DNA of 64,000 nucleotides from Lentisphaerota bacterium (GTDB lineage: Bacteria > Verrucomicrobiota > Lentisphaeria > Oligosphaerales > JABHEG01), in contig JABHEG010000234.1 in assembly GCA_018676675.1 (NCBI GenBank), forward strand, positions 1-64,000, given 5' to 3'. Below are positions 7,762 to 17,723 of this stretch, piece after piece. Position 1 is the first letter of the stretch; each line of letters begins with the position of its first letter. Position numbers and translations under genes: made by a program. Below the pieces are notes generated by a model. That model ran no database searches and had not been told where the DNA came from. It saw nothing but the letters and a program-made list of their open reading frames with translations.

Positions 7762-8990
7762 GTAATGCCTCTTCCGGCAGAACAGATCTCAGAGGCCCGT
7801 TGCTTGCCGCCTGTGCCTTGCTGATCCTCCACGTGATTCTGGCCAAGTGGCTCGACCCCGGTACAAACGTCGCCGTGGCGTGCACGAACTTCTTTGCCCT
7901 CTGGCAGTACATCGAGGTCAATCGCCTGTGGAAAGGACGGCGCACGTTGGCCTATGTGGCGGGGTATATGGTGCTCTTCGTGCTCTTCGTGGCCATCGCC
8001 AAATCCCCACTCCTTTTTGCCGGGTTTGGCCTCCTCTACGCCGGATGCTTCCGCGTGCCTTTCCTGCTGGGCTACCTCGGCATCCTGATCTTCTCGGTCG
8101 CCGCGATCACCCCCTACTACATCCAGGCATCCATCCTTCTCGGACTGCTCTACACCATCGTGGCAAACATCTACCCGAAACGCCTGGCTCGATTCCAGTT
8201 GCTCTGTTTCGGGATCGGCTTCATTCTGGTCATCAGCGTGATGCTCCCGCTCCTCTACCTCTGCTTCCAGGTGACCCCGCAGACCCTGATGGTCAACGCC
8301 AAGGATACGCAATTCGGGCATGCATTGCTGACCAGTATCCTGACCGCCAGCATCTCAACCGGGATTATCCTGCTCTTCGGTGTCCCTCTCGCCTACGCCC
8401 TCGCCCGGCTCGATTTCTGGGGCAAAGGCTTCGTAGACAGCCTGATCGATCTGCCGATCGTCATTCCCCAATCTGTAGCCGGTATCGCACTACTTGTCTT
8501 CCTGGGGCCAAAAACACCGGTCGGACAGTTTGTGGAAAACACGTTAGGCGTGGAGATCGCCGGCAGCACCCTCGGGATCATCGTCTGCCAGGTGTTTGTG
8601 AGTTCCCCATTCCTCGTCCGCAGCGCGACCAACGCCTTCCGAGACATGGGGCCCGCCCTGGAAAACGTCAGTCGCACGTTGGGCGCCTCCCCCCTCAACA
8701 CGTTTTTCCGCATCTCGCTGCCTATGGCGTCAGGAGCCATTTTCAGCGGCTGCATCCTGACCTGGGCCCGGGCCATCTCTGAAGTCGGCAGCCTGATGGT
8801 CCTGGCCTACCACCCCTTCACCGTCTCCATCTACACGTACGACATGTTCGTCCAGTACGGGTTGCAGGAGGCGCGTCCTGCCGCGGTCCTCCTCGTCATC
8901 GTCTGCCTCTGGGGCTTCCTCGCTCTCAGATGGCTGCGCGGCATCTCCCTCGGCCCGCTTTTCCGGACGGCCTCAGGAACAGCGTCATGA
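7758..8990 (+). CDS. wtpB: Tungstate/molybdate ABC permease with N-terminal membrane extension
   Basis: 410-residue inner-membrane protein, far longer than the usual 230-280 residues of WtpB/ModB. Residues about 1-150 form an additional block of roughly five hydrophobic helices. A conventional CysT/ModB-type permease domain starts near 180 (HALLTSILTASIST), and its ATPase-coupling EAA-like loop is GASPLNTFFRISLPM followed by GAIFSG. It starts at a GTG that overlaps the wtpA stop, with GGAGA eight bases upstream, and ends in an ATGA overlap with wtpC. The role of the extension is unknown; it could be an acquired membrane partner or a scaffold for the polyferredoxin encoded downstream. Confidence 0.88.
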   Translation: MSNASSGRTDLRGPLLAACALLILHVILAKWLDPGTNVAVACTNFFALWQYIEVNRLWKGRRTLAYVAGYMVLFVLFVAIAKSPLLFAGFGLLYAGCFRVPFLLGYLGILIFSVAAITPYYIQASILLGLLYTIVANIYPKRLARFQLLCFGIGFILVISVMLPLLYLCFQVTPQTLMVNAKDTQFGHALLTSILTASISTGIILLFGVPLAYALARLDFWGKGFVDSLIDLPIVIPQSVAGIALLVFLGPKTPVGQFVENTLGVEIAGSTLGIIVCQVFVSSPFLVRSATNAFRDMGPALENVSRTLGASPLNTFFRISLPMASGAIFSGCILTWARAISEVGSLMVLAYHPFTVSIYTYDMFVQYGLQEARPAAVLLVIVCLWGFLALRWLRGISLGPLFRTASGTAS

Positions 8991-10042
8991 TCGAACTCAA
9001 GAATCTCAGTAATCGGTGGGGAGACTTCGAACTCCAGGATGTCTCCCTGCAGGCCGAACGTGGCCAGTACTTCGTCATTCTTGGCCCGTGCGGCTCCGGC
9101 AAGACGCTCCTCCTGGAGGCCATTGCAGGTCTCCACCAGATGGCCAGGGGCCGAGTCCTCGTCGACGGCCAGGACATCACCGAGCTCCCGCCCGAGAAAC
9201 GGCGTATCGGTCTCGTCTACCAGCAGTACGCCCTGTTCCCGCACCTGTCCGTGCGCGACAACATCGCCTACGGCCTGTCATACCGTAAGGACCTGGCCCG
9301 GGGCGAGAGAAAGCAGCGTGTCGACAAGATGCTTGAGCTTCTGGACATCGAGTATCTGGCCGACCGAAAACGGCCGGTGGGGCTCAGCGGCGGCGAGGCC
9401 CAGAAAGTGGCGCTGGGTCGAGCCCTCGCAATTGAGCCTGATGTTCTCCTGCTGGACGAACCCATGTCCTCCCTCGACCAACGGGCCCGGTCAACCGTGG
9501 TGACCATCCTCAAGAACATCACCAAAGAACTCAACGTACCGGTGGTTCACGTCACCCACGATTACACTGAAGCCGCCACGCTGGCCGACCAGGTGATGAT
9601 CCTCAACCGCGGCCGGGAGGCCCAGACCGGAACCGTGGAAGATGTCTTCTGGAAGCCGAAAAGCCGATTCGTCGCAGACTTCCTTGGGGTCGAGAATATC
9701 TTCGAGGGAGCATGGACGCAAGGAGAAGATGGATCCCCGGCGCTGAAGACGACAGACCTCGAAATCACGGTCCCCGGTAGGGAGTGTACGGGCAACGGTG
9801 CCGTCTGTGTCCGCCCGGAGGACGTGCGCCTGGAAGCTGCCCCGGAGAGCCGAAATACATTCGAGGGGACAGTCCGGGAAGTACTTGACCAGGGATTCAC
9901 AATCCGGCTGCGGATCACCGTGCGCGACACGAACGTTACTGTCCGAGTCCCCCGCCGGGAGTTCACTGAACTTGGCGTGAATGTGGGCACCAAAACGTAC
10001 CTTGCGCTTCCAGAACGCCAGCTACATATCCTCGAGGGATAG
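8987..10042 (+). CDS. wtpC: Tungstate/molybdate ABC transporter ATPase
   Basis: 351 residues. Walker A GPCGSGKT (about 33-40), Q-loop YQQYALFPH, signature LSGGEAQKVALGRAL (about 133), Walker B VLLLDEP followed by the D-loop SSLD, and the switch histidine in VTHD. The C-terminal third is a TOBE-like oxyanion-sensing domain (NGAVCVRPEDVRL onward). This is the MalK/ModC class arrangement. The start at 8987 is set by the ATGA overlap with wtpB; the open frame runs further upstream but inside wtpB. It powers import through the WtpB-like permease, and the TOBE domain may give feedback inhibition by W/Mo, as known for ModC. Confidence 0.92.
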   Translation: MIELKNLSNRWGDFELQDVSLQAERGQYFVILGPCGSGKTLLLEAIAGLHQMARGRVLVDGQDITELPPEKRRIGLVYQQYALFPHLSVRDNIAYGLSYRKDLARGERKQRVDKMLELLDIEYLADRKRPVGLSGGEAQKVALGRALAIEPDVLLLDEPMSSLDQRARSTVVTILKNITKELNVPVVHVTHDYTEAATLADQVMILNRGREAQTGTVEDVFWKPKSRFVADFLGVENIFEGAWTQGEDGSPALKTTDLEITVPGRECTGNGAVCVRPEDVRLEAAPESRNTFEGTVREVLDQGFTIRLRITVRDTNVTVRVPRREFTELGVNVGTKTYLALPERQLHILEG

Positions 10043-10045
10043 TCA

Positions 10046-11080
10046 ATGAGCTTTACCATCCCCCTTTTCAAGATCGTGCAGCGGCCCCTCCTGCCGATCG
10101 CGGGCAGTTGGGTTGACACCGCCCCATTCCTGATCTTCTTCATCCTCTTTGCCCTGATCTCGTACCTCATACCTCGCCTGCCCCGACGCATGCTCTGGGT
10201 CCGACGCGTCTCTCAAGTTCTCGCTTCCTTTATCTTCATTATCTTCCTCCACCGCTGCCTGTGCGTCATGCGAGGTTGGGTGTTTGCCCTCAAGACGGTC
10301 GGCCGGAACGACATCATCGCCTTTGGATATCTCTGCATGTTCGCCCTGATCGTGGCCTTTACGCTCACGGTCGGCCGCGTATTCTGCGGCTGGCTCTGCC
10401 CCCTTGGTTTTTTCAACGAGGTCATCGGTACAGTGGCCGCTCGACGGGCGAAGCTGCCCCCGGACGTCGCCAAACGCTCGGGGCGCCTCATGCTTTCCGG
10501 AATCTGCCTTCTCGTCGTCTGGCTGGCATTCTTGGTCCGGCCAAGCACGCAGTTCCTCTCGGAGAATGCGGCCGCGATCTGGGGGCTGGCCTTGCTCGTC
10601 TTGCTCTTCGCCGCTCTGCGACGGGAGCCCAATGACTTGTCCGTGAAACGAGCCAAGTATGTCTCCCTCGCCCTGTGGATGTTCCTTTCCGTGGTCGGAG
10701 TCTTCGTGACCAGTCCATGGTGCACACTCTTCGGTGACGAGGTGGACTACTCGTCAATCGTCGCTCTCTTCGCCGTACTCTCGGGTGGCCTGGTCCTGTC
10801 CATGGCCTGGTGCCGCTATGTGTGCCCGATGGGAGCTGCGCTCGGGTGGCTCGCTCAGTTCGCCCCGCTACGCATTACCAACCGCACAGCCTGCAGCCAG
10901 TGCGGCAAGTGCACAAGCATGTGCCCGATGGGAGCTCTTGACGACGGCCGCGTGGACCAATCGAGCTGCATCTACTGCGGAAAGTGCGTCGGGACCTGCG
11001 GCTTCGAATGGGAACGCGTCACCCCGGAGTCGGATGACCCGCCCTCGATCACCTCCACACCTCGGGAACCCGCGGTATGA
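10046..11080 (+). CDS. NapH/NosR-like membrane polyferredoxin
   Basis: 344 residues with about five to six transmembrane helices. It carries the two cytoplasmic CxxxCP motifs of the NapH/NosR/RdxA group (CGWLCPLG about 114-121 and CRYVCPMG about 255-262). Two ferredoxin 4Fe-4S motifs follow at the C-terminus: CSQCGKCTSMCP (about 283-294) and CIYCGKCVGTCG (about 309-320), the second with Gly in place of the usual Pro. Relatives pass electrons between the quinone pool or cytoplasmic donors and periplasmic enzymes. It begins three bases after wtpC, with GAGG upstream, and overlaps the next gene by ATGA. This suggests an electron path linked to the PQQ-like propeller. No NapA, NosZ or cytochrome is present nearby. 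Confidence 0.88.
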   Translation: MSFTIPLFKIVQRPLLPIAGSWVDTAPFLIFFILFALISYLIPRLPRRMLWVRRVSQVLASFIFIIFLHRCLCVMRGWVFALKTVGRNDIIAFGYLCMFALIVAFTLTVGRVFCGWLCPLGFFNEVIGTVAARRAKLPPDVAKRSGRLMLSGICLLVVWLAFLVRPSTQFLSENAAAIWGLALLVLLFAALRREPNDLSVKRAKYVSLALWMFLSVVGVFVTSPWCTLFGDEVDYSSIVALFAVLSGGLVLSMAWCRYVCPMGAALGWLAQFAPLRITNRTACSQCGKCTSMCPMGALDDGRVDQSSCIYCGKCVGTCGFEWERVTPESDDPPSITSTPREPAV

Positions 11081-12663
11081 AGCCAACCCAGCCCCACACA
11101 CCATCCTCGCCTGCGATGTCCGCAAGGCAAGCCCTGCATATCGCCGCCGTAGCGCTCCTGTGCGCCCTCTCCGCCCACCACCAACCGGCCGGTGCCACAG
11201 GCGGGGAAGCAGACCCGGGAAGCGAGACGTTCGGCTGGACGACATTCCACGGCGGCCCCAGGCGGACAGGCATCAGCTCGGTCAATCTCACCGCCCCCCC
11301 TTTCGCCCACCTGTGGACGTTCGACCTGGGCCAACACACTTGGAAATACTGTCAGGGGGCCAGCGTCTGGTCAGCCTGTGCGGTGGCGGGAACGGTCGAT
11401 CGCGTCGTGAGGGTCTTTATCGGTGCCTACGACCACAACATCTACTGCATCGACGCGCGGACGGGGAGCGAAGCCTGGCGTTTCACCACCGGCTGCATCG
11501 TTAACGCAGCCCCGACGTTCGCAAGGATCGGGCATCGTCCCATGCTGTTTGTCTCGTCGATGGATCGCACGTTCTACGGACTGGATGCCCGAACCGGCAA
11601 GAAGGTCTGGAGCTTCGAAACACAACCGTGGACCTACACGGTGGGCGAGAGCGTAGCCGGCTCCGCAATCATCGCCACGGTCGCGGGCAGAAAGGTGATG
11701 CTGGCCACCATGTGGAACGGTGATCGGCGTCCCCTCAGGACTGTGCAAAGCGGCGAGATTTTCGCCTTCGAGCCAGCCACGGGCGCACTGCTCTGGCGCC
11801 ACGAACTTACCTCGGCAAACCTGACCTCACCGGCTCTGATGGATGTGAACGGCACGGACATGCTCTTTGTCGGCAGCGAGGACGGCGCACTCTATGCATG
11901 CAACGCGGAAACCGGCGAGCTGCAGTGGAAACAGACGACGGGACACCGCATCGCAGCGACTCCTGTCTGCGTCAAAGTTGACGGGAAACCGGTCGTTATC
12001 ATCGCCAATGGGTTCGGCATGGTGCGCTGCGTGAGCGCTGCCGACGGTGCGCCGATCTGGAAGTACAAAACCGGACATGAAGCCTTGTCAACGGCCGCCG
12101 TCATGAGCGTGGATGGCAAATGGGTGGTTTTTGTCGGATCATCAGACCGATGCCTCCACTCGATCCAGTTCCGGACAACCCGGACAGCCTGGAAGTTCCA
12201 GACCGGGAAGCATGTTGTGTCGTCCCCGGCTGTGGCCCGCGTGCGTGGGCGACCGATGGTTTTCTTCAACTCCCTGGACAATGCCCTCTATGGGTTGGAC
12301 TGGGAGCAGGGCTGTGAGATCATGCGGTTCGAAGCCGGGGATATGCTATGGCCGTATGAGACTCGTGGACAGAGCGTCTGGTCGTCCCCCTCGATTGTCG
12401 AGATCGATCCCGAGACCCATCTGCTGCTCTATCCTGCCCACGATGGCAAGCTCTACGCCTTCACCGACAATCAGAAGGCTGCCAGCGGGTCAACCAACGC
12501 CGTCGTGTCTTCCTTCTCCGTCGATCCGAGCTCCAGGGCGTCCTCTGCGCCCCCGCCAAACAAGATCGTGCTCTACGTGCCACCCACCATCGCGATCCTC
12601 CTGATCATCGCCGGAGCCCTTCCACTGCTGAAACGCCCACGTTCCTCAACTGCTCAGGCGTAG
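11077..12663 (+). CDS. Membrane-anchored PQQ-like beta-propeller protein
   Basis: 528 residues. An N-terminal signal/anchor (about 18-40) leads to an extracytoplasmic propeller with at least seven PQQ-type blades, recognisable by repeats such as YCIDARTGSEAWRF, YGLDARTGKKVWSF, YACNAETGELQWK and YGLDWEQG. A C-terminal helix (about 498-518) is followed by KRP, so the propeller is tethered to the membrane. Residues needed for catalysis in true quinoprotein dehydrogenases are not identifiable, so it may be a BamB-like or structural propeller. Its ATGA overlap with the polyferredoxin gene makes joint function likely. It is the last gene of the rightward operon. Confidence 0.85.
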   Translation: MKPTQPHTPSSPAMSARQALHIAAVALLCALSAHHQPAGATGGEADPGSETFGWTTFHGGPRRTGISSVNLTAPPFAHLWTFDLGQHTWKYCQGASVWSACAVAGTVDRVVRVFIGAYDHNIYCIDARTGSEAWRFTTGCIVNAAPTFARIGHRPMLFVSSMDRTFYGLDARTGKKVWSFETQPWTYTVGESVAGSAIIATVAGRKVMLATMWNGDRRPLRTVQSGEIFAFEPATGALLWRHELTSANLTSPALMDVNGTDMLFVGSEDGALYACNAETGELQWKQTTGHRIAATPVCVKVDGKPVVIIANGFGMVRCVSAADGAPIWKYKTGHEALSTAAVMSVDGKWVVFVGSSDRCLHSIQFRTTRTAWKFQTGKHVVSSPAVARVRGRPMVFFNSLDNALYGLDWEQGCEIMRFEAGDMLWPYETRGQSVWSSPSIVEIDPETHLLLYPAHDGKLYAFTDNQKAASGSTNAVVSSFSVDPSSRASSAPPPNKIVLYVPPTIAILLIIAGALPLLKRPRSSTAQA

Positions 12664-13047
12664 ACTCGCTTCAGTCTTCCCGCACGCCCCTCTGGGCGGT
12701 GTCGTCCCCTGCTCAAGTACGTCGCACGGCCCTCCGGGCGGCATCTTCCGCGTGGCGGTCGGAAGCCGCCCGCCGTACAGGAATAGAAGCGGCATCTTCC
12801 CCAAGTACGCCGAACGGCCCTCCGGGCGGCATCTTTCGCATGGCGGTCGGGGGCCGCCCGCCCCAGAAGAGCACACCACCAGTCCCCCTGCTCCGTCCCC
12901 CCAGGAAACTCTGAAGCGTTACTGCGCTCCCCATGTTGACTTCCCCTCACTCCTGACTATCATGACTCCGCGAACTGGACGCGGCACGGCATCCGCCGAT
13001 CTCGCGGACCGAAACTGGGCATAGGCCGAACAGAAGGAGACGGTCAC
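12664..13047. repeat. Intergenic region with family-A palindromic repeats
   Basis: No gene is supported here. Two 60-bp repeat units begin at GTAC: 12717-12780 and 12805-12865, 88 bp apart. Each has the layout gtacg.cg.acggcc...ccgggcggc...tggcggtcgg...gccgcccgcc. A fragment of a third unit lies at about 12681-12704. The same family, in reverse orientation, forms the array at 61093-61300. The units probably fold into long stems and may end transcription of the preceding operon, but there is no U-tract. Confidence 0.65.
12936..12963 (+). promoter_or_regulatory. Candidate sigma-70-type promoter
   Basis: TTGACT at 12936-12941 and TATCAT at 12958-12963 are separated by 16 bases, upstream of the Gfo/Idh/MocA gene at 13048. 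Expected transcription start is near 12970, leaving a leader of about 75 bases with AAGGAG before the GTG. This is a sequence match only. Confidence 0.4.
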
Positions 13048-14112
13048 GTGGTTAAGGGGCGCGCAATTCGATTTGGTGCTATCGGCTGTGGCGGAGCGGG
13101 AACTCACCGAATCCGGCAACTGGCAAACCATCCCATGGGGGTCGAGATCGCGGCTGCTGTGGATGTCGATCCAGCCCGCCTCGACAACCTCGAGAACGTC
13201 CTGGGAACAGCGTTCGCACGCTACGACACGGAAGACGGTTACCAGCGGATGATCGACGAACTCGATCTCGACGCGGTCGGCGTCTTCACCCCGCACACGC
13301 TGCACTATGACCACGCAAAATACGCCCTGGAGAAGGGCAAGCATCTGCTCATCGAGAAGCCAATGGTCTGCGGTACCGGTCCATCCATGGAAATCGCCCA
13401 GCTCGCCGAAGAGAAGGGCGTCGTCTCAGTGCTCCACTACCAGCGGCACTACGAACCCCAGTTCATAAAGGGACGTGAGCTCATCCGTAAAGGAATCATC
13501 GGCGACGTCACCAGCTTCTACGTCTACATGGCCCAGGACTGGCACGGACGTACCTGGCGAGGCGACCCAAAGTACTCCGGCGGAGGACAAGTCAACGACT
13601 CCGGCAGTCACTACCAGGACATCCTCCTGTGGATGACCGACCAGCTACCGAGAAGCGCCGCCGGACATGTGGATCCTTACTATCACGGCGAAGAACGCCC
13701 CATCGAGATCAACGGTTCCTTCAATGTCGAGCTCGCCAACGGAGCGGGTGGACGCGTTCTCATCATGGGCGACATCATCGGTGGCTTCACCGACGACGTG
13801 CGCATCTGCGGCGACAAGGGAATGCTCATCTTTTACGGGACTGAAGTCTGGTTCAAGCCAATCAAGGGAGAAGCCAAGAGCTTCACTGCAGCACGCCCGA
13901 AAGGCTACCCTGAGAGTCCCTGCGACAACTTCGTCAAACTCATCCGTGGCAAGGCCAGGATCAACCGCGTCCCCTTGATCTATGGAGCCCGAGTCGCCAT
14001 GCTCACGGACGCCATGCTCACGTCCGCCCACAAGAAGGGCGGACAGTCGGTGGTCTGCGAAGATCTCCTCAAGAACGCCGGGTACAGTCTCGATGACCTG
14101 AAGGTCGACTGA
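13048..14112 (+). CDS. Gfo/Idh/MocA family oxidoreductase
   Basis: 354-residue NAD(P)-dependent dehydrogenase. The Rossmann start is FGAIGCGGAGTH (GxGxxG-type), followed by VDVDPAR. The family EKP motif appears as LIEKPMVCG near residue 110. The C-terminal alpha/beta domain carries a GGGQVNDSGSHYQD block with the catalytic-type D..H arrangement. The start codon is GTG at 13048, placed by AAGGAG eight bases upstream. It is followed 82 bp later by a paralogue of the same family, and both precede a glycosidase-like gene. The pair most likely oxidises or isomerises sugars or inositols released from glycans; the substrate cannot be told from sequence. Confidence 0.9.
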   Translation: MVKGRAIRFGAIGCGGAGTHRIRQLANHPMGVEIAAAVDVDPARLDNLENVLGTAFARYDTEDGYQRMIDELDLDAVGVFTPHTLHYDHAKYALEKGKHLLIEKPMVCGTGPSMEIAQLAEEKGVVSVLHYQRHYEPQFIKGRELIRKGIIGDVTSFYVYMAQDWHGRTWRGDPKYSGGGQVNDSGSHYQDILLWMTDQLPRSAAGHVDPYYHGEERPIEINGSFNVELANGAGGRVLIMGDIIGGFTDDVRICGDKGMLIFYGTEVWFKPIKGEAKSFTAARPKGYPESPCDNFVKLIRGKARINRVPLIYGARVAMLTDAMLTSAHKKGGQSVVCEDLLKNAGYSLDDLKVD

Positions 14113-14137
14113 CACCGCCCTCAACGTGAGTAACAGT

Positions 14138-14156
14138 GTCCGGAGCGCCTCCGGAC
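14138..14156. terminator. Perfect palindrome between paralogous dehydrogenases
   Basis: An eight-base stem GTCCGGAG / CTCCGGAC with a three-base loop (CGC), 25 bases after the stop of the first dehydrogenase. No U-run follows, so it may be an mRNA processing or stability element rather than an intrinsic terminator. Confidence 0.4.
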
Positions 14157-14194
14157 GCTGAATGAGAATACACTGGTAATCTGGAGTGCCCTGA

Positions 14195-15262
<1,068 letters not shown>

Positions 15263-15308
15263 GTCGGAGAGTCGCTCGCCGGGGCATGATCGGCAGCGTC
15301 TGACTGCA

Positions 15309-17723
15309 ATGAAACGTACGTCCACATTCGCCGCTGCCATTTGGTGGGCGCTGACCTCGTTTGCATGGTCAACGCCCCTGGTCGACCTGAGCCGTCCTAC
15401 CCCACGCCACGCAGCGATGGCCTGGGTTCCCTCGGGCGCGGCGGCCCCGGCCCAACCCGTTCAGGCCGGCTCCACGGCAGCCATCACCTTCACCTGCCGC
15501 TTTGCCGCATCAGACGCCAAGCGGGCGTCCTGGGACGTCCCCGCCCGTATCGATCTCCGGCTGGCTCGCGGGATTCGCCTCTCGTTCTACAGCACCGACC
15601 TCACCGGGGCGGGGTCGCTCTTTGTCTATCTCCGCAGCGGAAACGGATGGTATGCCATGCCGTTCGAACCCCGCGGGGGGGGACAGTGGGAGACGATCGA
15701 CCTGCTGAAGGTCCGTTCCCGGACTGAAGGACAGCCCCTTGGGTGGGGGCAGATTGACACCATACGGCTATCTGCCTGGCGGGGGCAGCCCAGGAACACT
15801 ACCTTCACGATAGCGAACATCTCCGCGATCCATCCCACGGTGCAGGCAGCCATCGTCCGGGCAGTCTCAGCCCGTCCTCAGTTATCGGAAGGTGATGCAC
15901 GAGGCATCTACACGTACGCTGAAAACGTCGCCTTCGGGCTCGATTCGGCAGGCATCAACCCAGCGCTGCTCGACGACACCGACATCGCCCCCGGTCTGCT
16001 GGACGCACTCAAGCTCGTTATCCTCCCCTACTGCCCACGGCTGGCGCCGACGGCGATCGCAGAGATCTCCCGCTTCTCGCGGCGGGGCGGACATGTGATC
16101 GCCTTCTATGACCTGCCGCCGCCCATCCAGAAGACGCTTGGTCTCCGCTTGGGAGCATACCGTCAAAGCGCCACGTTCAGGAACGGGATCCGGGGCTTTC
16201 TCCCGCGTGCAGACGAACTTCGCGGGGCCCCGCCCAGAGTTGGTCAGGCCTCCTGGAATGTCATGACGCTCAAGGCACGTGCGCCAAACGCCGTCGTCGG
16301 TGCGACCTGGGAGGATGGACAGGGGAGGGATACAACCGTGCCCGCCCTCCTGCTCACGCCGAACGCCGCGTGGATGTCACACGTGTATCTTGGGCAAGAC
16401 ACCGTGGCAGGTTCACAGTTCCTGGCCGCTCTAGTCGCTCGGGCGCTCCCGCAGACCTGGGCGGGGATAGCTCGCGCCCGCCTCCAGAGACTCACAAGCG
16501 GCCTGCCCTACACGAGTTTTGCCGACGCATGCGCCAAGCTCAGGCCACGTGTGGCGACGGCCCCACGGGCGGCCGGGACACTGACCCAATCGATCAACAC
16601 CTACAACAAGGCGGTCACAGAAATCCAGCGAGGAAATGCGGTAAATGCCCTGCCCCTGCTTGAGAAAGCCAGGCATGACCTCAGTGCCACCGTGTGTGCC
16701 CTCGAACCAGCGCCCCTGAACGAGTTTCGGGGAGTCTGGTGTCACCGTGGGCACGGCGTTGCAGGGATGACCTGGGAGCAGTCTGTCAGCCATCTGCGAA
16801 ACTGTGGTTTCAACGCCCTCCTGGTTAACATGGCCTCTGCAGGCCGGGCAAGCTGCCGGAGTACCCGTCTACTGCCAGGCGAGGATGGCGTCGACCACCT
16901 GGCAGCCTGCGCCTCAGCCTGTCGCCGGCATGGCGTTCAGCTGCATGCCTGGTTTGTGTGCCTGCGCATCGAGCCCGCTGACCGCAGCGCCCTTCTGAAG
17001 CGTGGCATCTCCCTCGGTGCCCAGCAGACAACCCCCGAAGGCAAGCTGCTTCCCCAATGGCTGTGTCCCTCCGATCCCCGCAATCGCCAGCACCTTGTGG
17101 CGATCACGACAGAAGTCGCCCAGCGCTACCCGATCTCAGGAATCCATCTGGACTACATCCGCTATGCCGGTCAGCAGACCTGCTTCTGCGCCGGATGCCG
17201 ACGGCGCTTCGAGGCCCGAATTGGCCAATCGGTCACGAATTGGCCGACCAGCTGCACGACCTCGTCCACGATCCGGTCAAAGTGGCTGGATTTCCGCCGC
17301 GACACCATCACCTCGCTGGTAGCCGAGGTGCGCGCGGGGCTGCAACGAACGAGCCGCGGCGTCAAACTGTCAGCGGCAGTCTATCCCCGAGAGGCCACAG
17401 CTCGCGACAGCGTCGCTCAGGTGTGGTCGGAATGGCGCAAGAGGCGGTTGGTGGACTTCGTGTGCCCAATGAGCTACGCCGACTCAACCGAGGCGTTTGG
17501 TCGCCTGGTCCAGTCAGCGGCCCCGAGACAGGCATTGTCCGTGGTGCCGGTGTTCCCCGGAATCGGAGTGAGTTCGCGCAAGCTGGACGCCATCGAGACC
17601 CTGATGCAGATCCGGATGAGCCGGCGACACCAGACCGGTGGCTTCGTCCTCTTCGAATACAACCGCCAGACAGCCGAAGACATCCTCCCCATGCTGGCCC
17701 AGGGCGCCACAGCCACCCGCTAG
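15309..17723 (+). CDS. Secreted GHL10-like glycosidase (DUF187 family)
   Basis: 804 residues with a signal peptide (ATG at 15309, FAAAIWWALTSFAWS, probable cleavage near 22). Residues about 25-220 are beta-rich and may be a carbohydrate-binding or jelly-roll domain. About 220-460 is an alpha/beta segment resembling a glutamine-amidotransferase-like fold. About 470-800 is a TIM barrel of the GHL10/DUF187 type: FRGVWCHRG at the first strand, GIHLDYIRYA with the acidic pair at strand 4, and FVCPMSYAD later. Family members are proposed to cleave peptidoglycan or other glycans. It starts 46 bp after the dehydrogenase. In-frame codons further upstream lie within that gene and are not used. Confidence 0.85.
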   Translation: MKRTSTFAAAIWWALTSFAWSTPLVDLSRPTPRHAAMAWVPSGAAAPAQPVQAGSTAAITFTCRFAASDAKRASWDVPARIDLRLARGIRLSFYSTDLTGAGSLFVYLRSGNGWYAMPFEPRGGGQWETIDLLKVRSRTEGQPLGWGQIDTIRLSAWRGQPRNTTFTIANISAIHPTVQAAIVRAVSARPQLSEGDARGIYTYAENVAFGLDSAGINPALLDDTDIAPGLLDALKLVILPYCPRLAPTAIAEISRFSRRGGHVIAFYDLPPPIQKTLGLRLGAYRQSATFRNGIRGFLPRADELRGAPPRVGQASWNVMTLKARAPNAVVGATWEDGQGRDTTVPALLLTPNAAWMSHVYLGQDTVAGSQFLAALVARALPQTWAGIARARLQRLTSGLPYTSFADACAKLRPRVATAPRAAGTLTQSINTYNKAVTEIQRGNAVNALPLLEKARHDLSATVCALEPAPLNEFRGVWCHRGHGVAGMTWEQSVSHLRNCGFNALLVNMASAGRASCRSTRLLPGEDGVDHLAACASACRRHGVQLHAWFVCLRIEPADRSALLKRGISLGAQQTTPEGKLLPQWLCPSDPRNRQHLVAITTEVAQRYPISGIHLDYIRYAGQQTCFCAGCRRRFEARIGQSVTNWPTSCTTSSTIRSKWLDFRRDTITSLVAEVRAGLQRTSRGVKLSAAVYPREATARDSVAQVWSEWRKRRLVDFVCPMSYADSTEAFGRLVQSAAPRQALSVVPVFPGIGVSSRKLDAIETLMQIRMSRRHQTGGFVLFEYNRQTAEDILPMLAQGATATR

